Shown: positions 20,908 through 31,405 of the stretch, piece after piece
Layout of the letters: every line of letters begins with the position of its first letter
How positions within the stretch are numbered: the first letter of the stretch is position 1
Made by a program: the position numbers and the translations under genes
The notes under the pieces: generated by a model
Database searches by the model: none
What the model was told of the DNA's origin: nothing
The model's input: the letters and a program-made list of their open reading frames with translations, nothing else
Assembly: GCF_026262505.1 (NCBI RefSeq)
Contig: NC_067204.1
Coordinates: 24,707,300 to 24,771,299, forward strand
Origin: Trichomonas vaginalis G3
Lineage: Eukaryota > Parabasalia > Trichomonadida > Trichomonadidae
Direction: 5' to 3'
DNA: 64,000 nt

Positions 20908-21389
20908 ATTTTAAATTTACGACTTTCGCCTGAATTTTTTTTTCCAGCAAATTCGGTCTTTTTAGCTCATAAATTCCCTATAACAAACACCACATGAAAT
21001 TACCACTGCTAATTCAATACTCAAATTTTATTGATTTTAAAGATTTCAAAATCTTGGGGATTTTTATAAGTTTTAAATAGTGAAAATTAAACTTTGAATT
21101 GAACGTTGAGATATTGAGTGTTTGTTCGGCATTCTTGTAATGATTTTCGATTCAACAGATGATTTGAGTGAATTATTAACAATTTAAAGGATAGTAAAAA
21201 CTCCTTCATTTCTATTATTTGGGGAAAATTGCGATTTTGAATATGTTTACACATACTAGTTTGCTTTCGAATTTATTATTGTCAAATAGAGTTAATATAT
21301 AATAGACAAGTTTATATATTAAGAATAAGAAATATCAAGTATTTAAATCACATAAAAGATAAAATAAAATAATAAAATAAAAATAAAAA
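20908..21389. other. AT-rich spacer between two leftward genes
   Basis: It contains the upstream region of the ubiquitin-like fusion and the 3' flank of the calpain-like gene. No further gene or repeat is seen. Confidence 0.5.
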
Positions 21390-23909
21390 TTATTCTTCCT
21401 TTGGAGGAGGTGTATATAACTTTGTAATCTGTGCTCTAGATTGTTCATATGCATCCCATTCTTCAGTTACCTTTGCAGACAGTGCATTAACACCTTCACG
21501 TAAATCTTCACCCAATTCAGGAACTGAATCTTCTTTTGCAGAGTTTCCTCCAGCAGATTCATTTCCTGTTGACGAAGAAGGTTGTTCTGCTTGTTGAGGA
21601 AGCAATTTATCAATCTCTTCCTGTGAGAGAACCTTTGCTCCGTTCTCTTCCTTGCATTCCACGACTTTAAGGACTTTCTGGTCAACGACAGGAGGAGCTA
21701 ATTGAACTTGTGGTTCAACACTTCTCTTTGATGCTTCACTCTTCTTTCCGCCGCCTGGTTTTGCACTTCTCTTCTTCTCCCACGCCGCAATTGCTGCTGC
21801 TGTCTTATCCGCAGGTGCTGTGTCCTCTTTGCAGGTGACATTTCCTGTGGCATAAATTCTGAGTTTCCACTGGAAATTGGAGACATTTTCAGAGCAAACT
21901 GATTTGACAATTAATCTTGTTGGATCTTTGTCTGTTGGCAATTTGCAGCTTGGCAACACGCAGAAGCCAACACCTCTTACAACAGAGATTGGTTTGTCTT
22001 CTTCACAAACTGTCAATGTCAATGATAATGGCTGGGATGTCTCAAGAACAACAATACATTCGCAACCACCAGATAAAACGTGACGTTGAATTTGATGGTT
22101 TTCATCCAATTCTGTGACATCTCCTTCCACATCGGAGTAGTTTGCGTGTGCGACATCAACGACATCAGAGAGAGGAACGTCTGAGAAGATCCTTGCGCGC
22201 CACTTTCCAATCAAATCTATTGATTGCATGCCCATCAAAGATTCGCCGTATAAACCGAAAATCAGCAAAACATAACCTCTCTTGTTAGGAGTGATTGCGA
22301 TGGAAGAAGATCTCAAGTTCTTGGACGGCATGACGTCGTTCGTGTCGCAGTTGAAGAGCAGGCAAGCGGCGTTGTCTCTGTGGTGCTGATTAGTCATGGC
22401 AACAGCGAAAGAAACGTTTCCTGGCTGGTCCAAGTTGAAAGCGATTTTTCCAATCAACTCAAATCTCTGAGGGAAAACATTGATGGCGAACTCGTCGAGG
22501 GAAACAAAGAAAGGCAAATCGCCTTCACTCTGTGTAACATTAGTTACGTCTGAGTAATTAATGAACTCGACATTCGCGTCATTGGAAAAGATCTGCATGA
22601 TATAGCCACCGCGAGAATTCGTCTCCAACTCGAAAACTTCTTCACTTTTTTCGATGTTTAATGTACTTGCTGTCCATCTGCTGCAGTTGATGGAAAGTGC
22701 TGTTGGACACTGACCGCTATTCCATGCGAACTTTCCTAAATTGAGCTGCAAATTGTTGGAAGGAGCTGTTGTAAGCAAAGGAGCACAACAGATCTGTAAT
22801 TGGCCTGGTCCTGTTGCTCTCATGAGTGTAGGAGCTGGAGGAATGTAGAACTGCTGCTCCTTTGGTACCCAAATATCTTGGTGGCGAACATTGCACTGGA
22901 AAGAGGTCGATGGAGAGAAAACCATGATGGAATCGAAATTCTCAACGAGATCTTCAAGAATCATCCAGAAGAAACCGGCTGTAGCGACTGTTTCTGGGTC
23001 GATTTCAAGTAAAACTCTGATCTGATTGGTCCAATGCTTAGTATCTTCTTCGAATCCGGAAAATCTTCCTCTCCACCTTGCTCCTGGGCATTGTAGCTTA
23101 ACGAATTTGCGATGCTGGTCGACTTCGAAGACATCGAGGATATGGAAGAGTCTGTCGCCGCCGAGATCGTCGTTTCTTGGATTTTTGATATACATCGCAA
23201 CTAAAGAGTCTGGACGGCCAAACCAGAAGACGATATTCTGCCATTCGACTGGTACTTCGAAATGGACAAAGCCTGTCATAAGACTGACGCAGTCTGGAGC
23301 GGAATATTGCTCGATGTGAGTATATCTTAAGAAAGCTTTATGTAAAAGTGTAGGAAGCATGATATGCTCATCGGTATGTCTGAGAAGAGCGCATTCGCCG
23401 TTTTCATTGCAAGGAATTTTATCATCAAAAATAATCCTGACTGATTGGCCATTTTCGAACATACGAATGCAGTATTTTCCTGATGGGTTGATTTCATTGG
23501 GGAATATTTGGAAGGTTCCTGATTCAAAGAACTGGAGACCTTTTGAAAGACATAAGAAAAGAGATGATGAGAATCTGCTGTCAACCTCGGGATTCTTGAA
23601 TGATATTTGTACGTCTGGATCATCGAATTTAGCATCTGCTGGGAATATTTGCATTAATCTATTTAATTGTGGGTATTTCTGTGAAAAAACTTGATTTCCT
23701 GGCTGATCATCAAATATTGGCTTTTGTGCAACTTTTATTGTTGTAGCTTCATCGCCAGTCCATGGAGTATATGTCTGAACTGGTGCAAAAGGCTTAACAT
23801 TCTTTAAATAAGTCATTGTTGGTAAAGCCTTCTTTCCTTTTCCTGCTTTAGCTTTGTTTCTTGCGTTAGCATCGCCACGGGCTGATGCTTGTCCGCTTCC
23901 AGGTTTCAT
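21390..23909 (-). CDS. Calpain-like protein, probably catalytically inactive
   Basis: An 839-residue protein with a basic Lys/Ala/Gly-rich start. Residues about 60-300 follow the calpain protease fold: the segment GKYCIRMFENGQSVRIIFDDKIP matches the calpain strand with IxxDDxxP, and RLFHILDVFEV with RWRGRFSG match the region around the catalytic His and the Asn-Pro-Trp loop. The positions expected for the catalytic Cys (here FSSSLFLC) and Asn (LQCPGARW) do not carry the usual residues. Beta-sandwich domains like those of calpain-7 or androglobin follow (about 360-680), then a charged low-complexity tail. Androglobin and related flagellar calpain-like proteins also lack activity, so a structural or flagellar role is plausible but inferred. 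Confidence 0.65.
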   Translation of the reverse strand: MKPGSGQASARGDANARNKAKAGKGKKALPTMTYLKNVKPFAPVQTYTPWTGDEATTIKVAQKPIFDDQPGNQVFSQKYPQLNRLMQIFPADAKFDDPDVQISFKNPEVDSRFSSSLFLCLSKGLQFFESGTFQIFPNEINPSGKYCIRMFENGQSVRIIFDDKIPCNENGECALLRHTDEHIMLPTLLHKAFLRYTHIEQYSAPDCVSLMTGFVHFEVPVEWQNIVFWFGRPDSLVAMYIKNPRNDDLGGDRLFHILDVFEVDQHRKFVKLQCPGARWRGRFSGFEEDTKHWTNQIRVLLEIDPETVATAGFFWMILEDLVENFDSIMVFSPSTSFQCNVRHQDIWVPKEQQFYIPPAPTLMRATGPGQLQICCAPLLTTAPSNNLQLNLGKFAWNSGQCPTALSINCSRWTASTLNIEKSEEVFELETNSRGGYIMQIFSNDANVEFINYSDVTNVTQSEGDLPFFVSLDEFAINVFPQRFELIGKIAFNLDQPGNVSFAVAMTNQHHRDNAACLLFNCDTNDVMPSKNLRSSSIAITPNKRGYVLLIFGLYGESLMGMQSIDLIGKWRARIFSDVPLSDVVDVAHANYSDVEGDVTELDENHQIQRHVLSGGCECIVVLETSQPLSLTLTVCEEDKPISVVRGVGFCVLPSCKLPTDKDPTRLIVKSVCSENVSNFQWKLRIYATGNVTCKEDTAPADKTAAAIAAWEKKRSAKPGGGKKSEASKRSVEPQVQLAPPVVDQKVLKVVECKEENGAKVLSQEEIDKLLPQQAEQPSSSTGNESAGGNSAKEDSVPELGEDLREGVNALSAKVTEEWDAYEQSRAQITKLYTPPPKEE

Positions 23910-24090
23910 TTGTACGTTTTAATTCAACAAACGAGAAAAGTGACGACTAAACTATAAATCATGCTCGGCAAATTAGAAAAATAAAAGCAAAATGGTATAT
24001 GAAACAATTTTCGTCTTTAAGAAATGAGAAAGAATGTAAAAGAATTAACTTTTTTTTATTTCAAAACTTTTTCAATTTTTTTTCGAGTGA

Positions 24091-24294
24091 ATGTTTGAAC
24101 TCGTTGCCGTAGTGATAGCTTCATCAATTGTTAGCGTCTTGTTTGTCACAATGTGCTGCTGCTGTAAGAAGGAAGAAGAACCATATAGAGAACCACCGCC
24201 AAAGAAGACTGAAGCTTTTCAGGATAACTTAGAAGAAATATCAGAAAATGTAGCTTTCCATGTTATTGCCGGATCAAACAAGCAACAAGCATAA
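24091..24294 (+). CDS. Tiny single-span membrane protein with a Cys cluster
   Basis: A 67-residue protein. Residues about 2-22 form one hydrophobic span, followed by MCCCCKKEEEPYREPPPKK. Four adjacent cysteines at the membrane edge are a usual palmitoylation site, and the short cytosolic tail is charged. TCAATTTT lies about 20 bases upstream, compatible with a trichomonad initiator. The stop TAA overlaps TAAA. The family is unknown to me. Its spacing, only 181 bp from the divergent calpain-like gene, suggests a shared promoter region. Confidence 0.55.
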   Translation: MFELVAVVIASSIVSVLFVTMCCCCKKEEEPYREPPPKKTEAFQDNLEEISENVAFHVIAGSNKQQA

Positions 24295-24867
24295 ATTCTC
24301 CAATAGCATGAAACGTTTTGCCTTAAATTATCAAATCATTTTTGTTTAAATTTACAATATTTAATAAAAAATATATGTAAGCTTTACTACTTCGAATTTT
24401 ATCTACTAATTCTTTCCAATTTAATAACCCACATAGCTAACGAATATACAGATTCAAAAAATTGACTCTGCCAAACTCTCGATATAGTTTTTCCATTTGC
24501 CTTATCGATATACGTTAATCGATATATCTAACGGTCTTATATTCAATAAAAATAACTAACTCGATATCCTTTTAATCATTATGGCTTCTATTAAGTGAAT
24601 AATTGTATTGCATATGAAGTACTATCTTATTATCATGAATATATAGTCTTACATAGAGTTTTAATTTTATTCAAAATATATAACATGAATATTATATTTT
24701 AGTGGTGAATTTGTAATCAAATATTTGTGGATGAATAAAAAATTATATCAGTTGGCTTTGATTTTGTTGTTTGATAATCTTTACAAATTTTCCAAGATTT
24801 TAATATTCATGGCATGAAATATTCATATCATAAAGTCCTATTGCAATGGTGATTCTACTATATGACT
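24295..24867. other. AT-rich spacer
   Basis: No gene seen. It includes the initiator of the exportin-like gene at its right end. Confidence 0.5.
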
Positions 24868-24873
24868 TCACTT
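24868..24873 (+). promoter_or_regulatory. Initiator TCACTT deciding the start of the exportin-like gene
   Basis: TCACTT is an exact match to the trichomonad initiator TCAYTW. With transcription beginning at its A (24870), the ATG at 24876 is six bases downstream. The earlier in-frame ATG at 24846 would lie outside the message. Confidence 0.65.
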
Positions 24874-24875
24874 AT

Positions 24876-27407
24876 ATGTCGCAATGTGATGTTGAAAAAA
24901 TCGAAACATTTGTTGCGGCATTAAACTCGAATGAAGCTTCAGAAGATGATAAAATGGATGCAATGGACTTCCTCGCCGAATTTATGAAGCAAATTGACGA
25001 ATTATTATTTTCAATTTCACATTTCACTGAATTTTCAAGTTCACAAGCTCTGTTATTCATTTTGAAACTAATTAGTTACTGGATTAACGACAGATTTTCA
25101 GAAATTACAGATGAAATCCTTTCGGAACTTAAAAACGTATTATTCGAACAAGGATTACAAATGACATCCAAAATTGGTCAAGAATTTACATCAGCACTCA
25201 CTAATACTCAAATTGATTTGATATTTAAAGCATTTCCAGATAATTGGCCTTCATTTTGGCAAGATATCCAGAAATACGGATCTAATTATATATTTAGGTT
25301 TTCAAATATGTTTTGTAACAGATGCTCCATCATTACACCTCAAATATTCCAAAATTTTTCGAATTTTAAAAATTCATTGATTGCAAATGACGTAATTTCT
25401 CAAATTTACACGATGTCCTTTGGTAATCTCAACGAAATATCGTATTCAATCATATCTTCTCTCTCAAAATGGGCAGATATCAATTGGATTTCCGACGATT
25501 CATTATTTCCTTCATTTTTATCGGGAATGAACAATCCTCAATACGCAAAATACATATTTGACACTTTTTCGTCGATAATTACAAGAAATCTCGATGATTC
25601 AATAAAATTATCTTTAATTTCAAATGTTGGAAATCCACAACATGTTAAAGAGATATGTTCTCAAGCACAGAATACAGAAGTTTACCAGTCGGCTGCTTAT
25701 TTCATTTACAACGCCGGATTAATTTTAATAAACACAGAAAATTCACTTCCTTACTTTGAATTAGCACTAGAATTTTTACAACAGTCCGAACCAATCTCTT
25801 CCATCATTGCTCCGTTCATTTCTGCCTACATAAAACAATATCCTGAATATTGCAGCGATACAATCCCAATTGTCCTGAATTGCTGCACAGAGGCTTTTTC
25901 TAATATGAATGAGAGTGGTTTTCCATCAATTTCTCAAAAACCTTTTTTAGATAATTTATGTAACATCATTTCTTCATGTTATTTAGTAGATAACGACACA
26001 ACTGTTGCTACCCTCAACAATATTGCACAAGAGAACTTCAATATAGAGACAAATATACCTTTTGTCACCTCATTTTTATATTTATTAAATTATATGGTCG
26101 ACAAAACGAGTTCTTCCACAGATTTCGTTTGCCAGTACATCAATGACATTGTTGCTTTAGCAAGCATCTCGAATCCTATACCTTCTACGCATATTTTTTC
26201 TGTTTATTTGTTTTTCAGACTTTTTGTCCATTTAAATGACAAATTCCCTTCCGAAATCAAGCAAGATGTCTTCACATCTCTTATTAATTTCATTGTAGAA
26301 GAGGAAATCCCTGAAACTCATCTTAATGGCTGCATAGATTTTTTAATTCAACTTGCAAAGAACCAGAAAATGCAATTGACCATATCCATTGAAGTCCTTA
26401 TGTTGTTTATTGGTACTTACAATGAATCCCTTGTTGGCGCAGCCGGTGCATTACTCAGATTTGTTTCTGTTGACGAATCTTCTGAAGTTATTGCCCAAGC
26501 AATACCTCATTTAGCCGAACTGATGTTAAATGAAGAGACAAAACTCCGTGGAACATCATGTATCTTAAGTTTTGCCGCAAAAATACCGAATTCCAGTTTA
26601 TCTCCAAACTCAATTTCATTGTTGATGGAAGCAATATCGACATGTGAGATTCCTGCGATGGAATCTGATGACACAATATCTCTTTACATCAAAGCATTGT
26701 CTGAGCGTCAAAAGAGTTCAGCAAACAAAGATTTAATTAATTTAATGAATGCCTTATGTGGTCCAAAAAGTATTTGTTGTTTTGTCAATCACATGATCGT
26801 GAATAGAAGTTCCTTTTCATCGGAAGAGCTTGTAGAAGTGTTGAATGACTTGTACCAGATATTCTCTGTTCAAATCGAACTGTTCCTCTTTGATTTGGAC
26901 ACTTTAAATACAAGTGACAGTTATTCAATTGTTATTCGACAATTTTTCAAGTTAATGAGTGATTCCGTTGAAGTTTTGACCGAAGACATCATTAATCCTC
27001 TTTTAGATCTTGCTGATACAGCTTTAGACAGGTACTACAACAATCCTATTATATTTGATGGAGTAATACAGTTTTTGTCTGCTTTGTCGAAACAAAATCC
27101 AGATGAAATAATCAAAAGATACTTAGTTGAATCATTTAATTTCATTTTCATGAAGAATTTCGATCCGAATAATCCTAATGGAATGAAAATTGTCCAGAGA
27201 GTTTCGAGTTTTCATCGAGAATTGGCTGTTTCGAATCCGGATTTACTTATGGAGTATTTACTCAATGTGTTTGGATTCTTTGGTTTAGGAATTGATGATG
27301 CAAATAACTATATCGCAATACATGACTTGGATGCAAGAGTAAAGAACGAAGAACTTCGGAAATTTTTCCAAGATCTTGTTAGACTCAAGAAATCAATTGA
27401 ATTTTAA
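24876..27407 (+). CDS. Exportin-like karyopherin
   Basis: An 843-residue helical protein starting MSQCDVEKIETFVAAL. The N-terminal helices followed by a segment with AFPDNWPSFWQDIQKYG (about residue 115) match the exportin-1/exportin-t type, where a W-P-x-F motif is conserved in the second or third HEAT repeat. No active-site residues are expected. Known members export proteins or tRNA from the nucleus with Ran-GTP; the cargo here cannot be told. I chose the start at 24876 because an initiator sits six bases upstream; the upstream ATG adds ten hydrophobic residues with no family support. It is the second karyopherin-like gene in the window. Confidence 0.6.
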   Translation: MSQCDVEKIETFVAALNSNEASEDDKMDAMDFLAEFMKQIDELLFSISHFTEFSSSQALLFILKLISYWINDRFSEITDEILSELKNVLFEQGLQMTSKIGQEFTSALTNTQIDLIFKAFPDNWPSFWQDIQKYGSNYIFRFSNMFCNRCSIITPQIFQNFSNFKNSLIANDVISQIYTMSFGNLNEISYSIISSLSKWADINWISDDSLFPSFLSGMNNPQYAKYIFDTFSSIITRNLDDSIKLSLISNVGNPQHVKEICSQAQNTEVYQSAAYFIYNAGLILINTENSLPYFELALEFLQQSEPISSIIAPFISAYIKQYPEYCSDTIPIVLNCCTEAFSNMNESGFPSISQKPFLDNLCNIISSCYLVDNDTTVATLNNIAQENFNIETNIPFVTSFLYLLNYMVDKTSSSTDFVCQYINDIVALASISNPIPSTHIFSVYLFFRLFVHLNDKFPSEIKQDVFTSLINFIVEEEIPETHLNGCIDFLIQLAKNQKMQLTISIEVLMLFIGTYNESLVGAAGALLRFVSVDESSEVIAQAIPHLAELMLNEETKLRGTSCILSFAAKIPNSSLSPNSISLLMEAISTCEIPAMESDDTISLYIKALSERQKSSANKDLINLMNALCGPKSICCFVNHMIVNRSSFSSEELVEVLNDLYQIFSVQIELFLFDLDTLNTSDSYSIVIRQFFKLMSDSVEVLTEDIINPLLDLADTALDRYYNNPIIFDGVIQFLSALSKQNPDEIIKRYLVESFNFIFMKNFDPNNPNGMKIVQRVSSFHRELAVSNPDLLMEYLLNVFGFFGLGIDDANNYIAIHDLDARVKNEELRKFFQDLVRLKKSIEF

Positions 27408-27470
27408 TATACTTTTTTTTATAAATGTTAAATGTTATTTTAAAATTATATTTATTGGGTTTTACATAGG

Positions 27471-27717
27471 GTGCAAAAAATGCACAAAAATGATTATTTG
27501 AAATTGAATTTGCATATTTTTTGCGTATTTGAAAAATTTTGGAGTTGACCATTATTAAAAATCAAACTCATTAATAATGAATTGCAACAGTTGCGTATGC
27601 AAAAAATGTAAAAGAAAAATTCATTCATTGTTGACTACTTTACACGGATTGATTTTTAAATGCACAAATAATGCACAGATTGAATTTAGAATAATCGTTT
27701 TTGCGCATTTTTTGCAC
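27471..27717. mobile_element. Small MITE-like element with inverted ends
   Basis: The ends GTGCAAAAAATGCACAAAAA (27471) and its near complement (ending 27717) pair over about 40 bases with a handful of mismatches. The centre has a further CATTATTAA/TTAATAATG hairpin. There is no coding capacity and I see no clear target duplication, so the class is open. Confidence 0.5.
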
Positions 27718-28234
27718 TTGTAGGAAAATCCTATTTATTTTATATTGTTCTATTACTTACCTTTTAAAATGTCTTAAAGCATACAATTTATGAACCAACA
27801 GTTAACTGTAAATGAGATTAGATTATTTAATAATGTATGAAATATTCGCTATCTCATATGGGCGCACTTTGTATCCCGATTTTCTAAGGTAAAAAAATTG
27901 AATTTTTAGTAGGGAAAAAGTGATTATAAATCATGAAATAGTCCATAATTTATATGTTATATTTTTTTCGTTATTTCAATGAAGATACATTGTTTTAATG
28001 AAAGCATGATGATTTTAAAAAATCAATATAACAAAAAAGTATAACAAGCATGTTGTATTATAACTTTCATCGGAAGAGAAAGTAGTAAATGCATCCATAA
28101 AATAAAAAAATATTGTTTATCAGATAGGATAATAATAAGCAATTCTCATACTTTTTATGATTAAAAAAAACTCAAAAAAAAAGTAGAAATGATTTAATAA
28201 TTAATTGGTGAAAAAAAAATATGCAAAGGATTTT
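27718..28234. other. AT-rich spacer
   Basis: No gene or strong repeat seen between the MITE-like element and the surface-protein tail gene. Confidence 0.5.
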
Positions 28235-28540
28235 TTATGCTGGAAGAACATCTTCAACAGCACTATCATCTTCATTAAATTCGTTTGCAAATGGATCATC
28301 ATTAGCATCTTCATTGAAGAGTGGATTTTCTTTTTCTTGAACTGCGTAATCAGGATCAACAGCATCAAAGTCCTCAGGATTGAATTCCTTCGCAGACTTT
28401 GAAGCTTCTATCGCAAGGATTGCAGCAGCCGCGATAACTGTAATTCCAACTGCAATACCTGCTCCAATAAATATCCACTTCTTCTTGTTTGCTTTCTTCT
28501 TTGCAGCAGAATTTGCTTCAAGATTGCGATGGGATTCCAT
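28235..28540 (-). CDS. Membrane anchor and cytoplasmic tail of a surface protein
   Basis: A 101-residue frame beginning MESHRNLEANS, with KKKANKKKW before a hydrophobic span (about 23-45) and an acidic tail containing NPLFNEDANDDPFANEF. This is the usual C-terminal module of trichomonad surface proteins. The start overlaps the end of the 609-residue ectodomain frame (28518-30344) by 23 bases in another frame. Most likely the two are one gene with a single-base shift, or an assembly error; a separate small membrane protein is less likely. NPLF is an NPxF/Y-type endocytic sorting motif, and the same tail pattern occurs in the Pmp-like protein at 14297. Confidence 0.55.
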   Translation of the reverse strand: MESHRNLEANSAAKKKANKKKWIFIGAGIAVGITVIAAAAILAIEASKSAKEFNPEDFDAVDPDYAVQEKENPLFNEDANDDPFANEFNEDDSAVEDVLPA

Positions 28541-30344
28541 CTTTCCTTGTTAAAACAATTACATATTTTGTTGTTTGAATTGTTATGTCAGCACTATCTC
28601 CATTGGAATCCTCTGTTTCTGAAACCGTCTGCGTAATTGTTTCTGAATAAGTTGTTGTTGAGTCTACTGGAATTGGATCAGGAATTACAGGAAAATCAAT
28701 TGTTGGCATTGGTGTTACTTCTGGGAATGGAATAATAGTATGTTTCTTTACTTTGAAGCTGAACACTTTATCAAATGAAATTGCACCTTTATTATCATGA
28801 ACCCGAAATGTTACATTATGAGTTATGTTTTCTGGAAGAGATCTGTGAACAATATATTCCATTTGGAATTCATACCACTCTCCATTAGTATTTTTAAAAG
28901 TAATATATGGTTTGAATGGCTCAAGTGGATTTGATTCAGGTAACTTATATTCCACAACCAAATCATCTCCAACATCCTCATCCATGACGTATCCTGTGAT
29001 TGTAACATTATTACGGTAAAATAATTCGGGAATTTCATTTTGTTCGATTTTGATTTCAGGAGTATGCAGCTCGATATAATTGAATGGGAAAATGAGTATA
29101 TCTGATTTAATATTCCATTCATCTTCAGCCCAAATGTAAAGAGTGTGTGAGCCATAATATAGTGTTGTTTCTCTAAGGGGAAATGTCTTTCTAAATTCCT
29201 TCCACTCCCTGTTGCATTCAATCATTGTATTGTCTGCACTAAAATCCCAATCATCATCGAATTTGTAGTGAATATTTGCTTTTGTGTCATCCCAAAGCAA
29301 ACTAAGAACTTCCACATTGCCGCCCATAAAGTATTTATCACTGATTCTGTTAACAATTTGGATTTTTGGAGCTTCGTTTACCAAAATATTCACTGTGAAA
29401 TTATTAGAATACGTACCTAAACTATCTGTAGCCCAAATATATAATGGATATTTACCAACTTGAATTGGAGTTTCAAATGGAATATCGAAATTCTGTTCGA
29501 ATGACTCATTTTCACCTGTATAATTATTTTCGAAATATGGATGTACAACGCCATTGAAACTATACATCAATGTAAGGTTGACATTTTTTTCTGCTTTGAC
29601 AAAACCGGTTACATTGAATTTTTGCTTTGGTAAATATTTTTCAGAGAAATTCGATGTTACTGTAACAGTCGGAGGTGATGGCAAATATCTTCCAACTCCT
29701 AATAGAACTGCAAGCCTGAGAGTTTTACCTCCTCTGATTGTTCGGTTAACCCATCCAAAAGAAAAAGCAGAGTCTCTGTCTTGAAGCGGGATTGTACGAT
29801 TTGTGTTATCCCACTTATGTAGATTAACACGTCCACCCCATTGTCCAAACCAAAAAGTGTCAACATTTTCGACTTTGAATGCATCACGTACTAAAAGAGT
29901 TAGTGTGTACTTTGTCCAACGTTCATCCGTCATTGTTAATCCTTTCATATAATTGTAACCATCTTGATAAGCTCGAACTTCTGCCCAGTCATTATTTGCA
30001 ATCATGACATCAGTGTGAGAAGTCAGAGAAAAATTATGAGGCTCTGTTGGATGATTGTTTGTGGCAAAAAATTCAATCAGATAAAAATTATCACTGTTGT
30101 TACCAAATTCTACTGGATGTGTAATATTTGTTTCTACACTAATATCACCATATGATGCTTTGCCATCATTGTTACCTAAAATTTTAGTTTCTGGTCCATT
30201 ATCAACTTTGAATACTGGCCACCATCCTCCATTTTCATATGTTGTTCTATAAATGGTTCCATTATCAACATATTGGAAGTCGAAGCATGCGTGAAAATCA
30301 TTCCAAATTGTATAATTAACATAGAGAAAATTCAAAGATGGCAT
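28518..30344 (-). CDS. Surface glycoprotein ectodomain, apparently cut off from its membrane anchor
   Basis: About 608 residues from the ATG at 30344 (the open frame itself extends to a TTG one codon earlier). It is rich in N-glycosylation sequons (NFS, NVT, NLT, NYT, NES, NFT and others), with beta-sandwich-like repeats of the form LPxxxxxVTGxVxxEKNVNLxLxYSFNG and GxYPLYIWATDSLG, then HTLYIWAEDEWN. A Pro/Thr-rich stalk (about 545-580) precedes the end. No membrane span is present in this frame; one occurs in the overlapping frame 28235-28540. A strong signal peptide is not visible either, so the true N-terminus may be missing. Repeats of this kind occur in trichomonad surface proteins; the ligand is unknown. 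Confidence 0.6.
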   Translation of the reverse strand: MPSLNFLYVNYTIWNDFHACFDFQYVDNGTIYRTTYENGGWWPVFKVDNGPETKILGNNDGKASYGDISVETNITHPVEFGNNSDNFYLIEFFATNNHPTEPHNFSLTSHTDVMIANNDWAEVRAYQDGYNYMKGLTMTDERWTKYTLTLLVRDAFKVENVDTFWFGQWGGRVNLHKWDNTNRTIPLQDRDSAFSFGWVNRTIRGGKTLRLAVLLGVGRYLPSPPTVTVTSNFSEKYLPKQKFNVTGFVKAEKNVNLTLMYSFNGVVHPYFENNYTGENESFEQNFDIPFETPIQVGKYPLYIWATDSLGTYSNNFTVNILVNEAPKIQIVNRISDKYFMGGNVEVLSLLWDDTKANIHYKFDDDWDFSADNTMIECNREWKEFRKTFPLRETTLYYGSHTLYIWAEDEWNIKSDILIFPFNYIELHTPEIKIEQNEIPELFYRNNVTITGYVMDEDVGDDLVVEYKLPESNPLEPFKPYITFKNTNGEWYEFQMEYIVHRSLPENITHNVTFRVHDNKGAISFDKVFSFKVKKHTIIPFPEVTPMPTIDFPVIPDPIPVDSTTTYSETITQTVSETEDSNGDSADITIQTTKYVIVLTRKDGIPSQS

Positions 30345-31405
30345 CAAAAAAAAATAAAATAAACACTTTTGAATATGAATATTGAAAATTAGAATGATTT
30401 TGATATAAATTAAGTAAATAATTATAAATAATTAAAGACAATTTATGAAAAATTGAAATCGATTCCAAAGAATTGTTCTGCTTTTTATTATTGTGATTCT
30501 ATAATAAATTATTATAGATAACTAATTTAAACTTTTTTTTTGAAAGAATAATAGAAAAATTCTGACAAAAATAAACTAATAACTTGTGAAATACATTTTA
30601 TTTACAAATATTTCTTTGGCATTTAAAATATGCAAAACTTTTACAAATGGATGAAATAAAAATGATTTCAATTTCAAAATGAAAAGATTTTCAGAATATT
30701 ATCCTATTGGTGTATTCTCAATTATTACATATTAGACCAGACAGAACACTATTAAATATTTCAAAATTATTATATGTTTTGAGCAAATTAGGATTCTTCA
30801 GAATATTTTCAATCATATTGAAAAATTGAATCTATTGGCGAGAATTTTTGTAGCTTCCTCGTTAACGCAATCCAAATCATATCTAAATATAATATAGATT
30901 TAGGCAATAACTGATATAGGGACCTTACCATAAATATTTTTGATAGTAACGATAGCTCTTGTTTGGCCGAAAGACTAACCTTCAATATTTTATTTCTATT
31001 GTCTCGATTTGCAGATTTATTTAAGGACTAATAAGCATAGTTGAATATAAACACTTCTGAAATCGCAAAATTAAAAATCTTTGAGTTTTCGAAATTTCAC
31101 CAATAGAAATTAGAAAGATATTTTCAATTATTATGATAGCATTAGAACACCTATATTGTGTAGAAATTAGTTTATATATGATAAACTGTAATCCCTAACC
31201 AGAATAAAATTTTAATGCCGGTCCTATTTCTAATTTCAATCTAATTTTTGAAATCTCATCTATTAAAATGGACATAAATTAGAAATTATCAAAAGATTGA
31301 GTATGTGAATTGAGCACTAGCTGTTTACTGTATACTTTAAGAATTTGATGATGTTCAATATTCGAATTTATTTTATTCGTTGAATGTGAAAAAAAAAATA
31401 AATCA
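30345..31405. other. AT-rich spacer
   Basis: About 1 kb without a supported gene. The last 60 bases or so are the 3' flank shared with the ubiquitin-like paralogue at 19481. Confidence 0.55.
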
